A DNA stretch of 64,000 nucleotides, from the NCBI RefSeq assembly GCF_900100765.1, contig NZ_FNFO01000002.1, positions 682,001-746,000 on the forward strand, in the 5' to 3' direction. The notes under the pieces are model-generated. The model saw only the letters and a program-made list of their open reading frames with translations, had not been told where the DNA came from and searched no databases. Shown piece after piece: positions 16,851-26,499 of the stretch. The stretch comes from Catalinimonas alkaloidigena. GTDB lineage: Bacteria > Bacteroidota > Bacteroidia > Cytophagales > Flexibacteraceae. Positions within the stretch are counted from its first letter, which is position 1; every line of letters begins with the position of its first letter. Position numbers and translations under genes: made by a program.

Positions 16851-16877
16851 GCCCTCTAGACACAGAGGGCTTTTTTT
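16851..16877 (+). terminator. Rho-independent terminator
   Basis: GCCCTCT/AGAGGGC stem with a 6-base loop followed by seven T. It ends the first lipocalin-like gene. Confidence 0.88.
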
Positions 16878-17065
16878 ATGTCCGTAGCACGAGGCGGAAA
16901 AATTATAGAGGCTGCCTGATGACCTTTCGGGAGCTAAGCTATTTACGGGTGAACAAGGCGTTGTCCCCGCTGCTTGTCGACCGCTGGAGCCATGGTCGGA
17001 GGTCGCACAAAAGCGAGGGGCCACCCACAAAGGGAACATCGTATTACATCTAATTTTTGAAAACC

Positions 17066-17557
17066 ATGAAAACGATATCATCTCGTATCGTCGGCCTCTT
17101 GTATTGCCTCGTGTGTATTGCCTGCCTTTCTGCCTGTGCGGAAAAAGAAGAGCCCGCCCCCGATCCCGAAAAAATGATCACCGGCAAAAAGTGGCGGTTG
17201 ACTGCCGCGACTACCGATCCTTCATTTCCAACGGCCAACGGCGGCACTTCCTCGAACCTGTATAACATCTTGAAAGACTGTTTCAAAGATAATTACGAGG
17301 AGTTTCGCGAAGGTGGCGTGTACATCTACGACGAGGGCACCACGCGCTGCAACACCGGCGATGCGCAGACCGAACAGGGAAACTGGATTATGAATACCGA
17401 GAAAACGAAGATTACCATTTCGTCGGCTGGCGGCAATGCCAATACCTACGACGACGTGGAAGTGACCGAAACTTCGTTGAAGTATACCTTCGTCACAACC
17501 CTGGATAACTCCGGTACCATTTATACCGTCTCGGTCACGGCCGCCCCCGTGCCGTAA
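17066..17557 (+). CDS. Lipocalin-like lipoprotein, copy 2
   Basis: A 163-residue lipoprotein that is a diverged relative of the gene 240 bases upstream. The signal (MKTISSRIVGLLYCLVCIAC) ends in a lipobox Cys at LSAC. GKKWRLTAATT matches the opening strand of copy 1, and LKDCFKDNYEEFREGG ... DEGTTRCNTGD reproduces the two-cysteine pattern. An in-frame TTG 9 bases upstream is less likely than this ATG. Each copy has a separate terminator, so they look like independently expressed duplicates. Confidence 0.7.
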   Translation: MKTISSRIVGLLYCLVCIACLSACAEKEEPAPDPEKMITGKKWRLTAATTDPSFPTANGGTSSNLYNILKDCFKDNYEEFREGGVYIYDEGTTRCNTGDAQTEQGNWIMNTEKTKITISSAGGNANTYDDVEVTETSLKYTFVTTLDNSGTIYTVSVTAAPVP

Positions 17558-17574
17558 ACAAAGCTACGCTTCAC

Positions 17575-17613
17575 AAAAAAGCCGCTTCTGTTCTGACAGA
17601 AGCGGCTTTTTTT
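17575..17613. terminator. Bidirectional terminator
   Basis: A 17-bp perfect stem (17575-17591 with 17596-17612) with A-run and T-run flanks, lying between the convergent lipoprotein and DAHP synthase genes. It can serve both. Confidence 0.9.
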
Positions 17614-17632
17614 ATGAGGTTCGTTGTGCGAT

Positions 17633-18718
17633 TTACCAGGCGACGTTGGTCTGCTGGCGGATCGACTCAACGTGTACCAGTTTGAAGATCTCTTCTACGA
17701 AGCGACGGTTCACGTTCATCTGCTCGGCCCACTCGGCGCGGCTCTTGAACACTTCGTCCCAACGATTGACGTCGAAGATCACCACGTTGTTGTCTTTCTT
17801 GTATTGACCGATCTTTTCCACAACGGCCTTCCGGGCAGCCAGCACTTCGACCAGTTCGTGGTCGAGCTGATCGAGCTGGTGGCGAAGTTCTTCCAGATGG
17901 TTAACGTACTCGGGCTCGCTGTTCTGGGGCTTGCGGATACGCAGTTCCGCCAGAATTTCGCCCAGGCGCGCGGGCGTCACCTGCTGGGAAGCATCGCTCC
18001 ACGCCTCATCGGGGTTCGGATGTGTTTCGATCATCAGGCCGTCGTAGTTCAGGTCGAGAGCCTTCTGGGCCAGCGGCTGAATCAGGTCCCGCTTGCCTCC
18101 AATGTGGCTCGGGTCACAGATCAGCGGCAGATCTGGCAGGATGCGCTTCAGCTCGATCGGCAGTTGCCAAACAGGAGCGTTGCGGTAGCGGCCTTTGCCC
18201 AGGCCGGAGAACCCACGGTGAATTGCGGCCAGGTTCTTGATCCCGGCGCCGGCAATCCGTTCGATGGCACCTACCCACAGGGCCAAATCGGGGTTAACCG
18301 GGTTTTTGATCATCACCGGAATATCGTCCATGCCCCGGAGTGCGTCGGCCAAGGCCTGCACGTTGAAGGGATTAACGGTGGTACGGGCTCCGATCCAGAA
18401 GGTATCGATGCCATACTTGAGGGCGAGGTCGATGTGCTCGGGTGTAGCCACTTCGGTCGCAAAACGCATCCCGGTTTCGGCTTTGAGAGACTGAACCCAG
18501 GGCAGGGCCGTTTCGCCAAGGCCTTCGAAACTGTTAGGACGGGTGCGGGGCTTCCAGATGCCTACCCGAATCATGTCAACTTGCTGGTCTTTGAGAGCCA
18601 GGACCACTTCGCGGAGCTGCTCTTCAGATTCGACACTGCAAGGACCTGCAATAATTAGCGGTTTCCGCTCGTGACCCACCCAGGTCAGCAACGGATTGCT
18701 TTGAATTTCTGTTTTCAT
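17633..18718 (-). CDS. Bifunctional DAHP synthase / chorismate mutase
   Basis: A 361-residue cytoplasmic enzyme at the entry to aromatic amino acid synthesis. The N-terminal DAHP synthase (AroG/KdsA fold, about 1-265) condenses PEP and erythrose 4-phosphate and shows LIIAGPCSVES, RVGIWKPRTRPNSFEG, IKNPVNPD, AIHRGFSG and CDPSHIGGKR. A C-terminal AroQ-type chorismate mutase (about 272-361) has LRHQLDQLDHELVEVLAARK, in which the helix carries the usual Arg and Lys. Fusions in this order are typical of Bacteroidota. An unusually strong Shine-Dalgarno sequence precedes the start. Confidence 0.93.
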   Translation of the reverse strand: MKTEIQSNPLLTWVGHERKPLIIAGPCSVESEEQLREVVLALKDQQVDMIRVGIWKPRTRPNSFEGLGETALPWVQSLKAETGMRFATEVATPEHIDLALKYGIDTFWIGARTTVNPFNVQALADALRGMDDIPVMIKNPVNPDLALWVGAIERIAGAGIKNLAAIHRGFSGLGKGRYRNAPVWQLPIELKRILPDLPLICDPSHIGGKRDLIQPLAQKALDLNYDGLMIETHPNPDEAWSDASQQVTPARLGEILAELRIRKPQNSEPEYVNHLEELRHQLDQLDHELVEVLAARKAVVEKIGQYKKDNNVVIFDVNRWDEVFKSRAEWAEQMNVNRRFVEEIFKLVHVESIRQQTNVAW

Positions 18719-18722
18719 ACTA

Positions 18723-18728
18723 CCTCCT
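18723..18728 (-). promoter_or_regulatory. Strong ribosome binding site AGGAGG
   Basis: A full AGGAGG sits four bases before the ATG of the DAHP synthase/chorismate mutase gene. Most genes here lack such a site, as is usual in Bacteroidota. It confirms the start at 18718. Confidence 0.65.
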
Positions 18729-18849
18729 AATTCTAGCTACATCGCTCGGCAAAACCAGGTGGGTGGAACCCGGCGCAGCCTGATGCGTATTGTTGATACA
18801 CAAATAGCCCGCAAGCTACAACTTCATTTTGTGAAATCCTGGAATTTTT

Positions 18850-19227
18850 ATGAAAAGATCTCTCTTTCTTGCCAGCGTAATTATTTTATTTGCCGCCGCG
18901 CAGTGTAGGCAGGATAGTACCCTCGAAGCCACCCAATTTTACGGCACGTGGATGCACTCGTTCGAAGAAGATACCGACTTATATAAGGTATACCGGTTGG
19001 CCGACTACGACTTTCCGCCGGCGCGCGGGCGCGATGGCTTTACCATTGCCGAAAATGGCGATTTTGTTTTGCTGGAAATCGCACCGGCCGATGGTTTGGA
19101 GAGTCGCCAGGGCAAATGGACGCGCGACAAAAACACCTTAACGGCTACGCTAGACGAAACCGACCGTACCTATACTATTAAAGTAGTTGGCGTAGACGAG
19201 GGCGTTATGCGTATAGAGCGCGAGTAG
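18850..19227 (+). CDS. Small lipocalin-like exported protein
   Basis: A 125-residue exported protein. The signal MKRSLFLASVIILFAAAQCR ends at a Cys that fits a lipobox (AAQC). The mature part starts with FYGTWMHSF, a lipocalin-like first strand, and ends with short strands (YTIKVVGVDEGVMRIERE). It is smaller than the two lipoproteins at 16.4 and 17.1 kb and lacks their cysteine pair. It is followed after 4 bases by the deacetylase-like gene and may be co-transcribed with it, though no functional link is evident. Confidence 0.65.
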   Translation: MKRSLFLASVIILFAAAQCRQDSTLEATQFYGTWMHSFEEDTDLYKVYRLADYDFPPARGRDGFTIAENGDFVLLEIAPADGLESRQGKWTRDKNTLTATLDETDRTYTIKVVGVDEGVMRIERE

Positions 19228-19231
19228 CACA

Positions 19232-20203
19232 ATGCGATTCTCTACCGAGCACCGCCCACTACCACCGGTTTCCGTTTTACCTGCCTCTTCGGCAACGCCG
19301 CGTCTCTACATCGCGTGGGCCCCGGTATATGCGCATCCACTGCCGCCCCACCATCGCTTCCCTATGGCGAAGTACGAACTGATTCCGGAACAGCTTCTCT
19401 ACGAAGGTACCATACAGCGCGATCAGCTGTTCACGCCGACGTTACTGCCGGAAGAAGACATCTTGCGAGTGCACGACGCCACCTACTGGTACCGGCTGAA
19501 AAACCTGGAACTGACCCGCACAGAAATCAGGCGGACGGGGTTCCCGCTGTCCGCAGCGCTGGTTGAACGCGAACGCATCATTGCACAGGGGACCATTACG
19601 GCGGCGTATGTTGCTTTGCACTATGGCATCGGCATGAACGTGGCCGGGGGCACGCACCACGCCTTTACCGACCGCGGCGAAGGATTTTGCTTACTGAACG
19701 ATCAGGCCATTGCGGCAGCTCACCTGCTTGCGCACGGGCTGGTATCAAAAGTTTTGATCGTGGACCTGGACGTTCATCAGGGCAACGGTACGGCACAAAT
19801 TTTTAGCGACGACGCACGGGTGTTTACGTTCAGCATGCATGGGGCAGCTAACTACCCACTGCGCAAGGAACGGTCGGATCTGGACGTGCCGTTGGCCGAT
19901 GCCACGGACGATGCCACGTATCTGGGACTTCTGCGCGAAGTGCTGCCTCACTTGCTGGAGCAGGAGCAACCCGACTTTGTTTTCTATCAATCAGGGGTGG
20001 ACATTCTGGCGTCTGACAAGCTCGGCCGACTCGGAGTTTCGCCGCAGGGCTGTCGGGACCGCGATCGCGTGGTATTGCAGGCGTGTAAAACGCGCCAAAT
20101 TCCGGTACAGGTAAGTATGGGAGGGGGGTACACCCCGCAACTAGCCACGGTGGTGGAAGCGCACGCGCATACCTTTCGCATCGCGGAAGAACTCTACTTC
20201 TGA
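19232..20203 (+). CDS. Histone deacetylase-family enzyme
   Basis: A zinc-dependent deacylase of the class often annotated as histone deacetylase or acetoin utilisation protein (AcuC-like). Active-site residues are visible: the His pair in GGTHHAFTD, the zinc-binding Asp and His in VDLDVHQGNGTA, the second zinc Asp in YQSGVDILASD and the late GGGYTP loop. Family members usually begin near IAWAPVYAHPLPPHHRFPM, about 27 residues into this frame, where no ATG is available, so the true start may be a non-ATG codon or the ATG at 19232. Natural substrates in bacteria are probably acetylated polyamines or lysines. Confidence 0.87.
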   Translation: MRFSTEHRPLPPVSVLPASSATPRLYIAWAPVYAHPLPPHHRFPMAKYELIPEQLLYEGTIQRDQLFTPTLLPEEDILRVHDATYWYRLKNLELTRTEIRRTGFPLSAALVERERIIAQGTITAAYVALHYGIGMNVAGGTHHAFTDRGEGFCLLNDQAIAAAHLLAHGLVSKVLIVDLDVHQGNGTAQIFSDDARVFTFSMHGAANYPLRKERSDLDVPLADATDDATYLGLLREVLPHLLEQEQPDFVFYQSGVDILASDKLGRLGVSPQGCRDRDRVVLQACKTRQIPVQVSMGGGYTPQLATVVEAHAHTFRIAEELYF

Positions 20204-20402
20204 GCGACTGGCGAAGCGCCTATATTCTACACCGATAACAAAAGATGTGCAATGGATCTGATGCTATTTATAAAGGTTCTAAATTAGTTGTCTTTGCCAA
20301 ACAAAAAAGGGGTGTTTTTTGGTTTAAAAGGTTGATTGTCAAGCTTTTGGCTATTCGTTGGAGAGCGTGTATGATCCTGACTGGAAAAAGCGATTCTTCT
20401 TA

Positions 20403-20433
20403 TTGGATTGCTACAAGTTGGCAACTACCTTTG
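20403..20433 (+). promoter_or_regulatory. Promoter of the act-cox operon
   Basis: TTG (20403-20405) and a perfect -7 box TACCTTTG (20426-20433) lie 23 bases apart, start to start. Transcription would begin near 20440, leaving a leader of about 20 bases before ATG 20463. This argues against the in-frame start at 20358. Confidence 0.6.
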
Positions 20434-20462
20434 TGCGACAAAAATGCACCCTAGAAGTGGTA

Positions 20463-21791
20463 ATGACATTTACTAATTACTTCTCTTTCAAACTTATGAC
20501 GCGTTTAGGACGGTGGGTAGCCCCCTCTCTAATCGCGTTTTTCTTTCTGAGTACGATTCCCGCCTGGGCTCAGAACGAAGCGGCAGCCGATACGGCGCAA
20601 GCGGCGGCTGGTGATGCTTCGGCCGATGCAGGCAGTGGAGGCGGCGACGCGGCGTTAGTAGCGCAAGGCGAATCGTTGTTCAAAGCGAACTGTACGCAGT
20701 GCCATGCCCTGGACGAACAGGTGGTAGGTCCGGCCCTGCGCGGTGCCGTAGACCGGTGGCCGTCCGAAGCGGAGATGATCAGCTTCATTCGCTATCCGCA
20801 GCGTACCATCGAAAGCGGCCAGCCTCACGCCGTCGAACTGTACCAGAAATACAAGCAGTACATGCCGAACCACGACTTCCTGACGGAAGCACAAGTAGGT
20901 TCGATTGTCGCTTACATCAAAAATCCTCCTGCTTCTGCTGCCCCTGCGGCAGGCACGGCAGGTGTTGATGGTGATGGAGCCGTGGCAGCTGCGAGCGATT
21001 CAGGGGTCGGTGGTCCAATTGTAACCATCCTGTTGGGTGGCCTGATCTTCGTGCTGGTGTTGGTGCTGATCGTACTGGCGCTGATGCTTTCGCTGCTGAC
21101 CAAATTCCTGCGCAAACAGGAGGGGTTGACGGAAGAAGACCGGGAGTTTCTGGAAGAGAAAACGGACTGGGGAGCCATTGTGCGCTCGACGCCCTTCAAA
21201 GCGGGGGTGGCCTTTGTCGCGCTGATTCTCCTGACCAAAGTGGCTTTTGATGCGGTGTATTCAATTGGCATCCAGCAGCATTATGCGCCTACGCAGCCGA
21301 TTGCCTTCTCGCACAAGCTGCACGTGGGCATGTACGAGATCAACTGCGCGTACTGCCACACCGGAGTGTACAAAGCCAAATCGGCCAACATTCCTTCTCC
21401 GAACATTTGTATGAACTGCCATAACCAGATCAAGACGGAATCGCCCGAAATCAAAAAGATCTGGAACGCCGTCAATACCGGCACGCCCATCGAATGGGTG
21501 CGTGTTCATAACCTGCCTGATCTGGCCTACTTCAACCACTCGCAGCACACTACGGTGGGGGGTATCGAATGTCAGACCTGTCACGGACAGATTCAGGAAA
21601 TGGAAGTAGTCGAGCAGCACTCTAGCCTGACCATGGGCTGGTGTATCAACTGTCACCGCGAAACGGTGGTGAAAGCCGAAGGCAATGCTTACTACGATAA
21701 GCTTCTCCAAGTGCACAACGCCGAAACAGGCAATGCTCCCATGCATGTCGTTGACATCGGCGGACTCGAATGTTCCAAGTGCCACTATTAA
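20463..21791 (+). CDS. actA: Alternative complex III multihaem cytochrome c subunit ActA
   Basis: A 442-residue membrane-anchored cytochrome that receives electrons inside alternative complex III (menaquinol to cytochrome c). It has a signal segment (residues about 12-37, cut near AWAQ), a class I-like cytochrome domain with CTQCH and a distal Met (QYMPNHD), a Ser/Ala linker, a membrane helix (about 186-210), a second helix and a C-terminal multihaem part with CAYCH, CMNCH, CQTCH, CINCH and CSKCH. That is six CxxCH motifs in all. The start could also be ATG 20496. It is the first gene of the 16-gene respiratory unit. Confidence 0.92.
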   Translation: MTFTNYFSFKLMTRLGRWVAPSLIAFFFLSTIPAWAQNEAAADTAQAAAGDASADAGSGGGDAALVAQGESLFKANCTQCHALDEQVVGPALRGAVDRWPSEAEMISFIRYPQRTIESGQPHAVELYQKYKQYMPNHDFLTEAQVGSIVAYIKNPPASAAPAAGTAGVDGDGAVAAASDSGVGGPIVTILLGGLIFVLVLVLIVLALMLSLLTKFLRKQEGLTEEDREFLEEKTDWGAIVRSTPFKAGVAFVALILLTKVAFDAVYSIGIQQHYAPTQPIAFSHKLHVGMYEINCAYCHTGVYKAKSANIPSPNICMNCHNQIKTESPEIKKIWNAVNTGTPIEWVRVHNLPDLAYFNHSQHTTVGGIECQTCHGQIQEMEVVEQHSSLTMGWCINCHRETVVKAEGNAYYDKLLQVHNAETGNAPMHVVDIGGLECSKCHY

Positions 21792-21828
21792 TACTTCTGT
21801 CTCAGACTTTACTGCTTGATATTATATT

Positions 21829-24800
21829 ATGAGCGATCACGGTAAGCGATACTGGAAAGGCGTGGAAGAACTCCGTAACGATGTGGAGTTCGTGAAAAAT
21901 GCCGAACAGGAATTTCCCGCCCTGCAGCATACCGATTCTGTCGACGGTTTGATGTCTCACCGTCGCGACTTCTTGAAGATGATGGGTTTCGGGATGGCAG
22001 CCGTATCTCTGGCAGCCTGCGAAACCCCGGTAAAAAAGGCCATTCCATGGCTGGTGAAGCCGATGGATGTGGACCCGAGCATCGCCAACTACTACGCTTC
22101 CAGCTATGTGGACGGTGGTGAATACTGCTCGATCGTGGTGAAAACCCGTGAAGGGCGTCCCATCAAAGTGGAGGGGAATACTCTGTCGGGCGTGACGCGC
22201 GGCGGGACTTCGGTACGCACGCAGGCGTCGGTATTGAACCTGTACGACACAGAGCGTTACCAAGGCCCAATGGCCGACGGCAAAGCCGCCGAGTGGATGG
22301 CCGTCGACGGTCAGATCTCCAGTGCGCTGGGACAGGCGCGTAACATTCGCCTCGTGTCGCAGACGGTCATGAGCCCGTCGACCTTGGCCGTTATCGAAGA
22401 ATTTAAGCAGCGCTATCCGTCTACCCAACACGTGATGTACGATCCGGTATCGGCACACGGGATGTTGGAAGCCAACTTGGCAGACTTCGGACAGCGGGCT
22501 CTTCCGTCATACGACTTCGCAAAGGCAAAAACGATTGTTTCGTTCGGAGCCGATTTTCTGGGCAACTGGATTTCGCCGATTGAATACGCACGTCAGTTTG
22601 GGGCAAACCGCAAGCTGGGGCAGGAGCGCAAGGACATGTCGCGCCTGTATGCATTTGAATCCACGCTTTCGCTGACAGGTTCCAACGCCGATCATCGTCA
22701 ATCGATTCGTCCTTCGGAAGAAGGGTTGTACGTCGCAGCGCTTTACAAAGCCCTGGGCGGATCGACCAACGCACCGGCACCGAAAGAAGCGTCCCTGATT
22801 CAACAGGCCGCCAAAGACCTGAAGGCTAGCGGCGCCAATGCACTGGTGGTAAGTGGCTCGAACGATCCGAACGTGCAGCGCATGGTGAATGCCATCAACC
22901 AACAGTTGGGCGCTTACGGAACCACAATCGACTGGTCGACGCCTTCGTACCAGCGTAAGGGTAACGACGCCACCATGATGCAGTTCATCAACGAGGTGAA
23001 AGCCGGTGGACGTGTGGATGCCGTTATTTTCTACAACTGCAATCCTGTCTACGACCATCCGATGGGCAGCGTACTGGCCGAAGGTCTGAAAAGCGTGAAA
23101 ACGTCAATCAGCCTGGCGATTCGCCCGGACGAGACTTCGACACTTTGCAAATACATCTGCCCGAGCCACCATTACCTGGAGTCGTGGGGCGATGTAGAGC
23201 CGAAGCAAGGGTACCTGAGCCTGATTCAGCCGTCGATCACGCCGATTTTCAAAACGCGTGCGGCAGAAGAGTCGCTGCTCGACTGGGCGGGCAAAGCGCA
23301 GGATTACTACACCTACGTGAAAAACCGGTGGCAGAACCTCTACTTCGGCCGCCAGAACAAATACAGCAGCTTCCGCGAATTCTGGAATTACAGCTTGCAC
23401 GACGGGATTTTCGAACCCTCCAATCCGAACCCGCTGAACTCACGTGCCATACAGCCGGAGAATACCACGGGCTACGGCGACATGCAGGCTACGCTTGGCT
23501 CTACAGCGGAACGTCCGCAGGCAAAGCCTGATTCTGTAATGGGTGGTTTGCCCATGCAAGTCCCTTCTGCTGACACCACCTCCAATCTGTTTGCGACCAG
23601 TGGCGGAAGCCGTGGGCAATACCGTGGTTTGACGGATATGAGCACCGTCTCTACTTCCATTGCCCAAACCTATAAGCCTACTTCGGAAGGCATTGAGCTG
23701 GTTATTTACGAAAAGGTAGGACTGGGCAGTGGCGCACACGCCAGCAACCCGTGGTTGCAAGAGTTTCCCGATCCTATTTCAAAAGCGTGCTGGGATAACT
23801 ACGTAGCACTGCCCCAAAGCCTGGCGACGCAGCTCGACGTGGAGCAGGGGGATATGCTGCGTGTAGAAGCCAATGGCAAGACGATAGAGCTTCCCGCTTT
23901 GATTCAACCGGGGCAGGCGCGTAATACCATCGCCATCGCCCTTGGGTACGGACGTCGGGTGGCTGGAAAGGCCGGTCTCAACATCGGGAAAGACGTTTAT
24001 CCGCTCGTGACCGTAGGACGCCAGGGTGTTCAATATTGGGCTCCTGCCACGGTGAGTGTAGGGGAGGGTGAGCGTGTGATTGCGCAGACCCAGACCCACA
24101 GCACCATGATGGCACGTCCGATTGTGCAGGAGTCGATTTTGTCAGAATACCAGAAAAATCCGGCTGCCGGCCGTCACCTGGTGACGATCGAAACTTCGGA
24201 AGGACCGGTAGATCCGACGGACATCTCGTTGTGGGACGGGCACCATTATGCCAACCACTTCTGGGGGTTGTCGATTGACCTGAACTCTTGCATTGGTTGC
24301 GGGGCGTGTACAATCGCCTGTCAGGTCGAAAACAACGTGCCTGTTGTAGGGCGTGAGGAAGTGATCAACCGGCGCGAAATGCACTGGATTCGGATCGACC
24401 GTTACTACAGCAGCGATGCCGATCCTGACGATCTGAAGGCACTAGAAAACGCTTCTGAAAATCCTGAAGTGGTCTTCCAGCCCGTGATGTGCCAGCATTG
24501 TAACAATGCGCCTTGCGAAACGGTATGTCCGGTAGCGGCCACGACACATAGCACCGAGGGGCTCAACCAGATGACGTACAACCGTTGTATCGGTACGCGT
24601 TACTGCGCCAACAACTGTCCTTATAAAGTACGTCGCTTCAACTGGTTCAGCTATCCTGACAATCCGAAATTCGAAGGCATCAATACCCCCGCACAAACGG
24701 ATCTGGGTCGCATGGTACTGAACCCTGACGTGACGGTTCGGGCACGGGGTGTCATGGAAAAATGCTCGTTGTGTGTGCAGCGCATTCAAGAAGGTAAACT

Positions 24801-25026
24801 GAACGCTAAGAAAGAGAAGCGTCGTCCGATGGACGGAGAGATCAATACCGCTTGCGCGCAGGCCTGCCCGACGGAAGCCATCTTGTTCGGTGACATGAAC
24901 GATTCGAAATCGCGCATTTCGCAACGCATCGCCGAAGAACGCGACAAGCGTGCCTACCACTTACTGGGCGAAATCAACGTTCGTCCGTCGGTAAGTTACC
25001 TGACCAAAATCCGAAACAAAGCTTAG
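21829..25026 (+). CDS. actB: Alternative complex III iron-sulfur subunit ActB
   Basis: A 1065-residue fusion of a molybdopterin-oxidoreductase-like domain (about 80-740) and a ferredoxin-like domain (about 760-1040). A Tat-type signal with a lipobox-like end lies unusually far in (SHRRDFLKMMGFG, about 43-55, then SLAAC). The Fe-S half carries CIGCGACTIACQ, CQHCNNAPCETVCP, CIGTRYCANNCP and CSLCVQRI...CAQACP, enough for four clusters. In this family the first domain lacks a molybdenum cofactor. It sits on the outer face of the membrane and passes electrons between quinol oxidation and the haems of ActA. Confidence 0.95.
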   Translation: MSDHGKRYWKGVEELRNDVEFVKNAEQEFPALQHTDSVDGLMSHRRDFLKMMGFGMAAVSLAACETPVKKAIPWLVKPMDVDPSIANYYASSYVDGGEYCSIVVKTREGRPIKVEGNTLSGVTRGGTSVRTQASVLNLYDTERYQGPMADGKAAEWMAVDGQISSALGQARNIRLVSQTVMSPSTLAVIEEFKQRYPSTQHVMYDPVSAHGMLEANLADFGQRALPSYDFAKAKTIVSFGADFLGNWISPIEYARQFGANRKLGQERKDMSRLYAFESTLSLTGSNADHRQSIRPSEEGLYVAALYKALGGSTNAPAPKEASLIQQAAKDLKASGANALVVSGSNDPNVQRMVNAINQQLGAYGTTIDWSTPSYQRKGNDATMMQFINEVKAGGRVDAVIFYNCNPVYDHPMGSVLAEGLKSVKTSISLAIRPDETSTLCKYICPSHHYLESWGDVEPKQGYLSLIQPSITPIFKTRAAEESLLDWAGKAQDYYTYVKNRWQNLYFGRQNKYSSFREFWNYSLHDGIFEPSNPNPLNSRAIQPENTTGYGDMQATLGSTAERPQAKPDSVMGGLPMQVPSADTTSNLFATSGGSRGQYRGLTDMSTVSTSIAQTYKPTSEGIELVIYEKVGLGSGAHASNPWLQEFPDPISKACWDNYVALPQSLATQLDVEQGDMLRVEANGKTIELPALIQPGQARNTIAIALGYGRRVAGKAGLNIGKDVYPLVTVGRQGVQYWAPATVSVGEGERVIAQTQTHSTMMARPIVQESILSEYQKNPAAGRHLVTIETSEGPVDPTDISLWDGHHYANHFWGLSIDLNSCIGCGACTIACQVENNVPVVGREEVINRREMHWIRIDRYYSSDADPDDLKALENASENPEVVFQPVMCQHCNNAPCETVCPVAATTHSTEGLNQMTYNRCIGTRYCANNCPYKVRRFNWFSYPDNPKFEGINTPAQTDLGRMVLNPDVTVRARGVMEKCSLCVQRIQEGKLNAKKEKRRPMDGEINTACAQACPTEAILFGDMNDSKSRISQRIAEERDKRAYHLLGEINVRPSVSYLTKIRNKA

Positions 25027-25044
25027 TACGCCAACCCAATCAAT

Positions 25045-26496
25045 ATGCAAGTAGTATCGGAAGTACGCGAACCCCTAATTACCGGCGGAAAGACGGTTGG
25101 GGACGTCACGAACGACATCTGTCGCCCTGTGGAGGCGGCACCTAACAAGACGTGGTTGATTGCCTTGGTGGTTTCAGCCATTGCGCTGGGTATCGGATTT
25201 ATCTCGGTGTACATGCTGCTGTTCAAAGGGATCGGCATGTGGGGGCTGAACAAAACGGTCGGTTGGGCCTGGGACATCACCAACTTTGTATGGTGGGTTG
25301 GTATCGGTCACGCCGGTACGCTAATCTCCGCCATTCTGTTGCTGTTCCGCCAAAAATGGCGGATGTCCATCAACCGTGCCGCAGAAGCCATGACCATCTT
25401 CGCGGTGATGTGCGCCGGTCAGTTTCCTATTCTTCACATGGGCCGTCCTTGGGTTGGGTATTGGACGCTCCCCTTTGGAAACACGTACGGTTCGTTGTGG
25501 CCTAACTTCAACTCACCGCTGTTGTGGGATGTATTTGCCATTTCGACTTATTTCACGGTATCGTTGGTGTTCTGGTACATCGGCCTCATTCCTGATCTGG
25601 CTACCATCCGCGACCGTGCCAAAGGACTTTCCAAAACCATCTACGGTTTATTGAGCTTCGGTTGGAACGGCGGTGCCAAAGACTGGTCGCGTTACGAATC
25701 CGTAGCGCTGATCCTGGCGGGTCTGTCCACTCCCCTGGTACTTTCTGTACACACCATCGTGAGCTTCGACTTTGCCACGTCGGTAATTCCGGGATGGCAC
25801 ACCACCATTTTCCCACCTTACTTTGTGGCAGGGGCCATTTTCTCCGGCTTCGCGATGGTGTTGACGCTGATGCTGGTTGCACGCTACATGTACCGGTTGG
25901 AGGATTACATTACCATGAACCACATCGAGTCGATGAACATCATCATCTTGGTAACCGGTTCTATTGTGGGGATCGCCTACATCACCGAGTTGTTCATGGC
26001 GTGGTACTCGCGTGTGCCTTACGAACAGTACGCGTTTTTAAACCGGGCGACGGGGCCGATGTCCTGGTCGTACTGGATGATGATGACGTGTAACGTAATC
26101 TCGCCGCAGCTCTTCTGGTTTAAGAAGATTCGTACCAGCATTGCCGTGACCTTCATCCTGTCGATTGTGGTAAACATCGGGATGTGGTTCGAACGCTTCG
26201 TGATCATCGTGACTTCGCTGCACCGCGACTACCTGCCGTCAAGCTGGTCTGACTTTATCCCGACCATTCACGACATGGGGGTGTATTTCTACACCATCGG
26301 GTTCTTCTTTGTGATGTTCCTGTTGTTCTCGAAATTCCTGCCGGTGATCAACATGGCCGAAGTCAAATCGATTGTGAAATCCTCTTCTGAACGTCCTGAA
26401 GCTACCGTAACGGGTACGACTTACAAAAGTAGCGGTGCCGCCACCGGCTCGCCTGCGTATACGAACCGAAATCTTGATCCTGGTAAGGGCAACTAA
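25045..26496 (+). CDS. actC: Alternative complex III membrane subunit ActC (NrfD/PsrC-like)
   Basis: A 483-residue polytopic protein with about ten membrane helices and an N-terminal soluble lead. It is the larger of two NrfD-like subunits that bind and oxidise menaquinol. Recognisable segments include [34 protein letters not shown] and [19 protein letters not shown], where conserved His and Asp/Glu residues near the quinol site are expected. It follows actB by 18 bases and precedes actD by 3. Confidence 0.94.
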   Translation: MQVVSEVREPLITGGKTVGDVTNDICRPVEAAPNKTWLIALVVSAIALGIGFISVYMLLFKGIGMWGLNKTVGWAWDITNFVWWVGIGHAGTLISAILLLFRQKWRMSINRAAEAMTIFAVMCAGQFPILHMGRPWVGYWTLPFGNTYGSLWPNFNSPLLWDVFAISTYFTVSLVFWYIGLIPDLATIRDRAKGLSKTIYGLLSFGWNGGAKDWSRYESVALILAGLSTPLVLSVHTIVSFDFATSVIPGWHTTIFPPYFVAGAIFSGFAMVLTLMLVARYMYRLEDYITMNHIESMNIIILVTGSIVGIAYITELFMAWYSRVPYEQYAFLNRATGPMSWSYWMMMTCNVISPQLFWFKKIRTSIAVTFILSIVVNIGMWFERFVIIVTSLHRDYLPSSWSDFIPTIHDMGVYFYTIGFFFVMFLLFSKFLPVINMAEVKSIVKSSSERPEATVTGTTYKSSGAATGSPAYTNRNLDPGKGN

Positions 26497-26499
26497 TAT

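Noticed and set aside
17624-18658. A 344-codon open frame opposite the DAHP synthase gene
   Set aside because: Antisense shadow; the minus-strand gene shows all DAHP synthase and chorismate mutase motifs.
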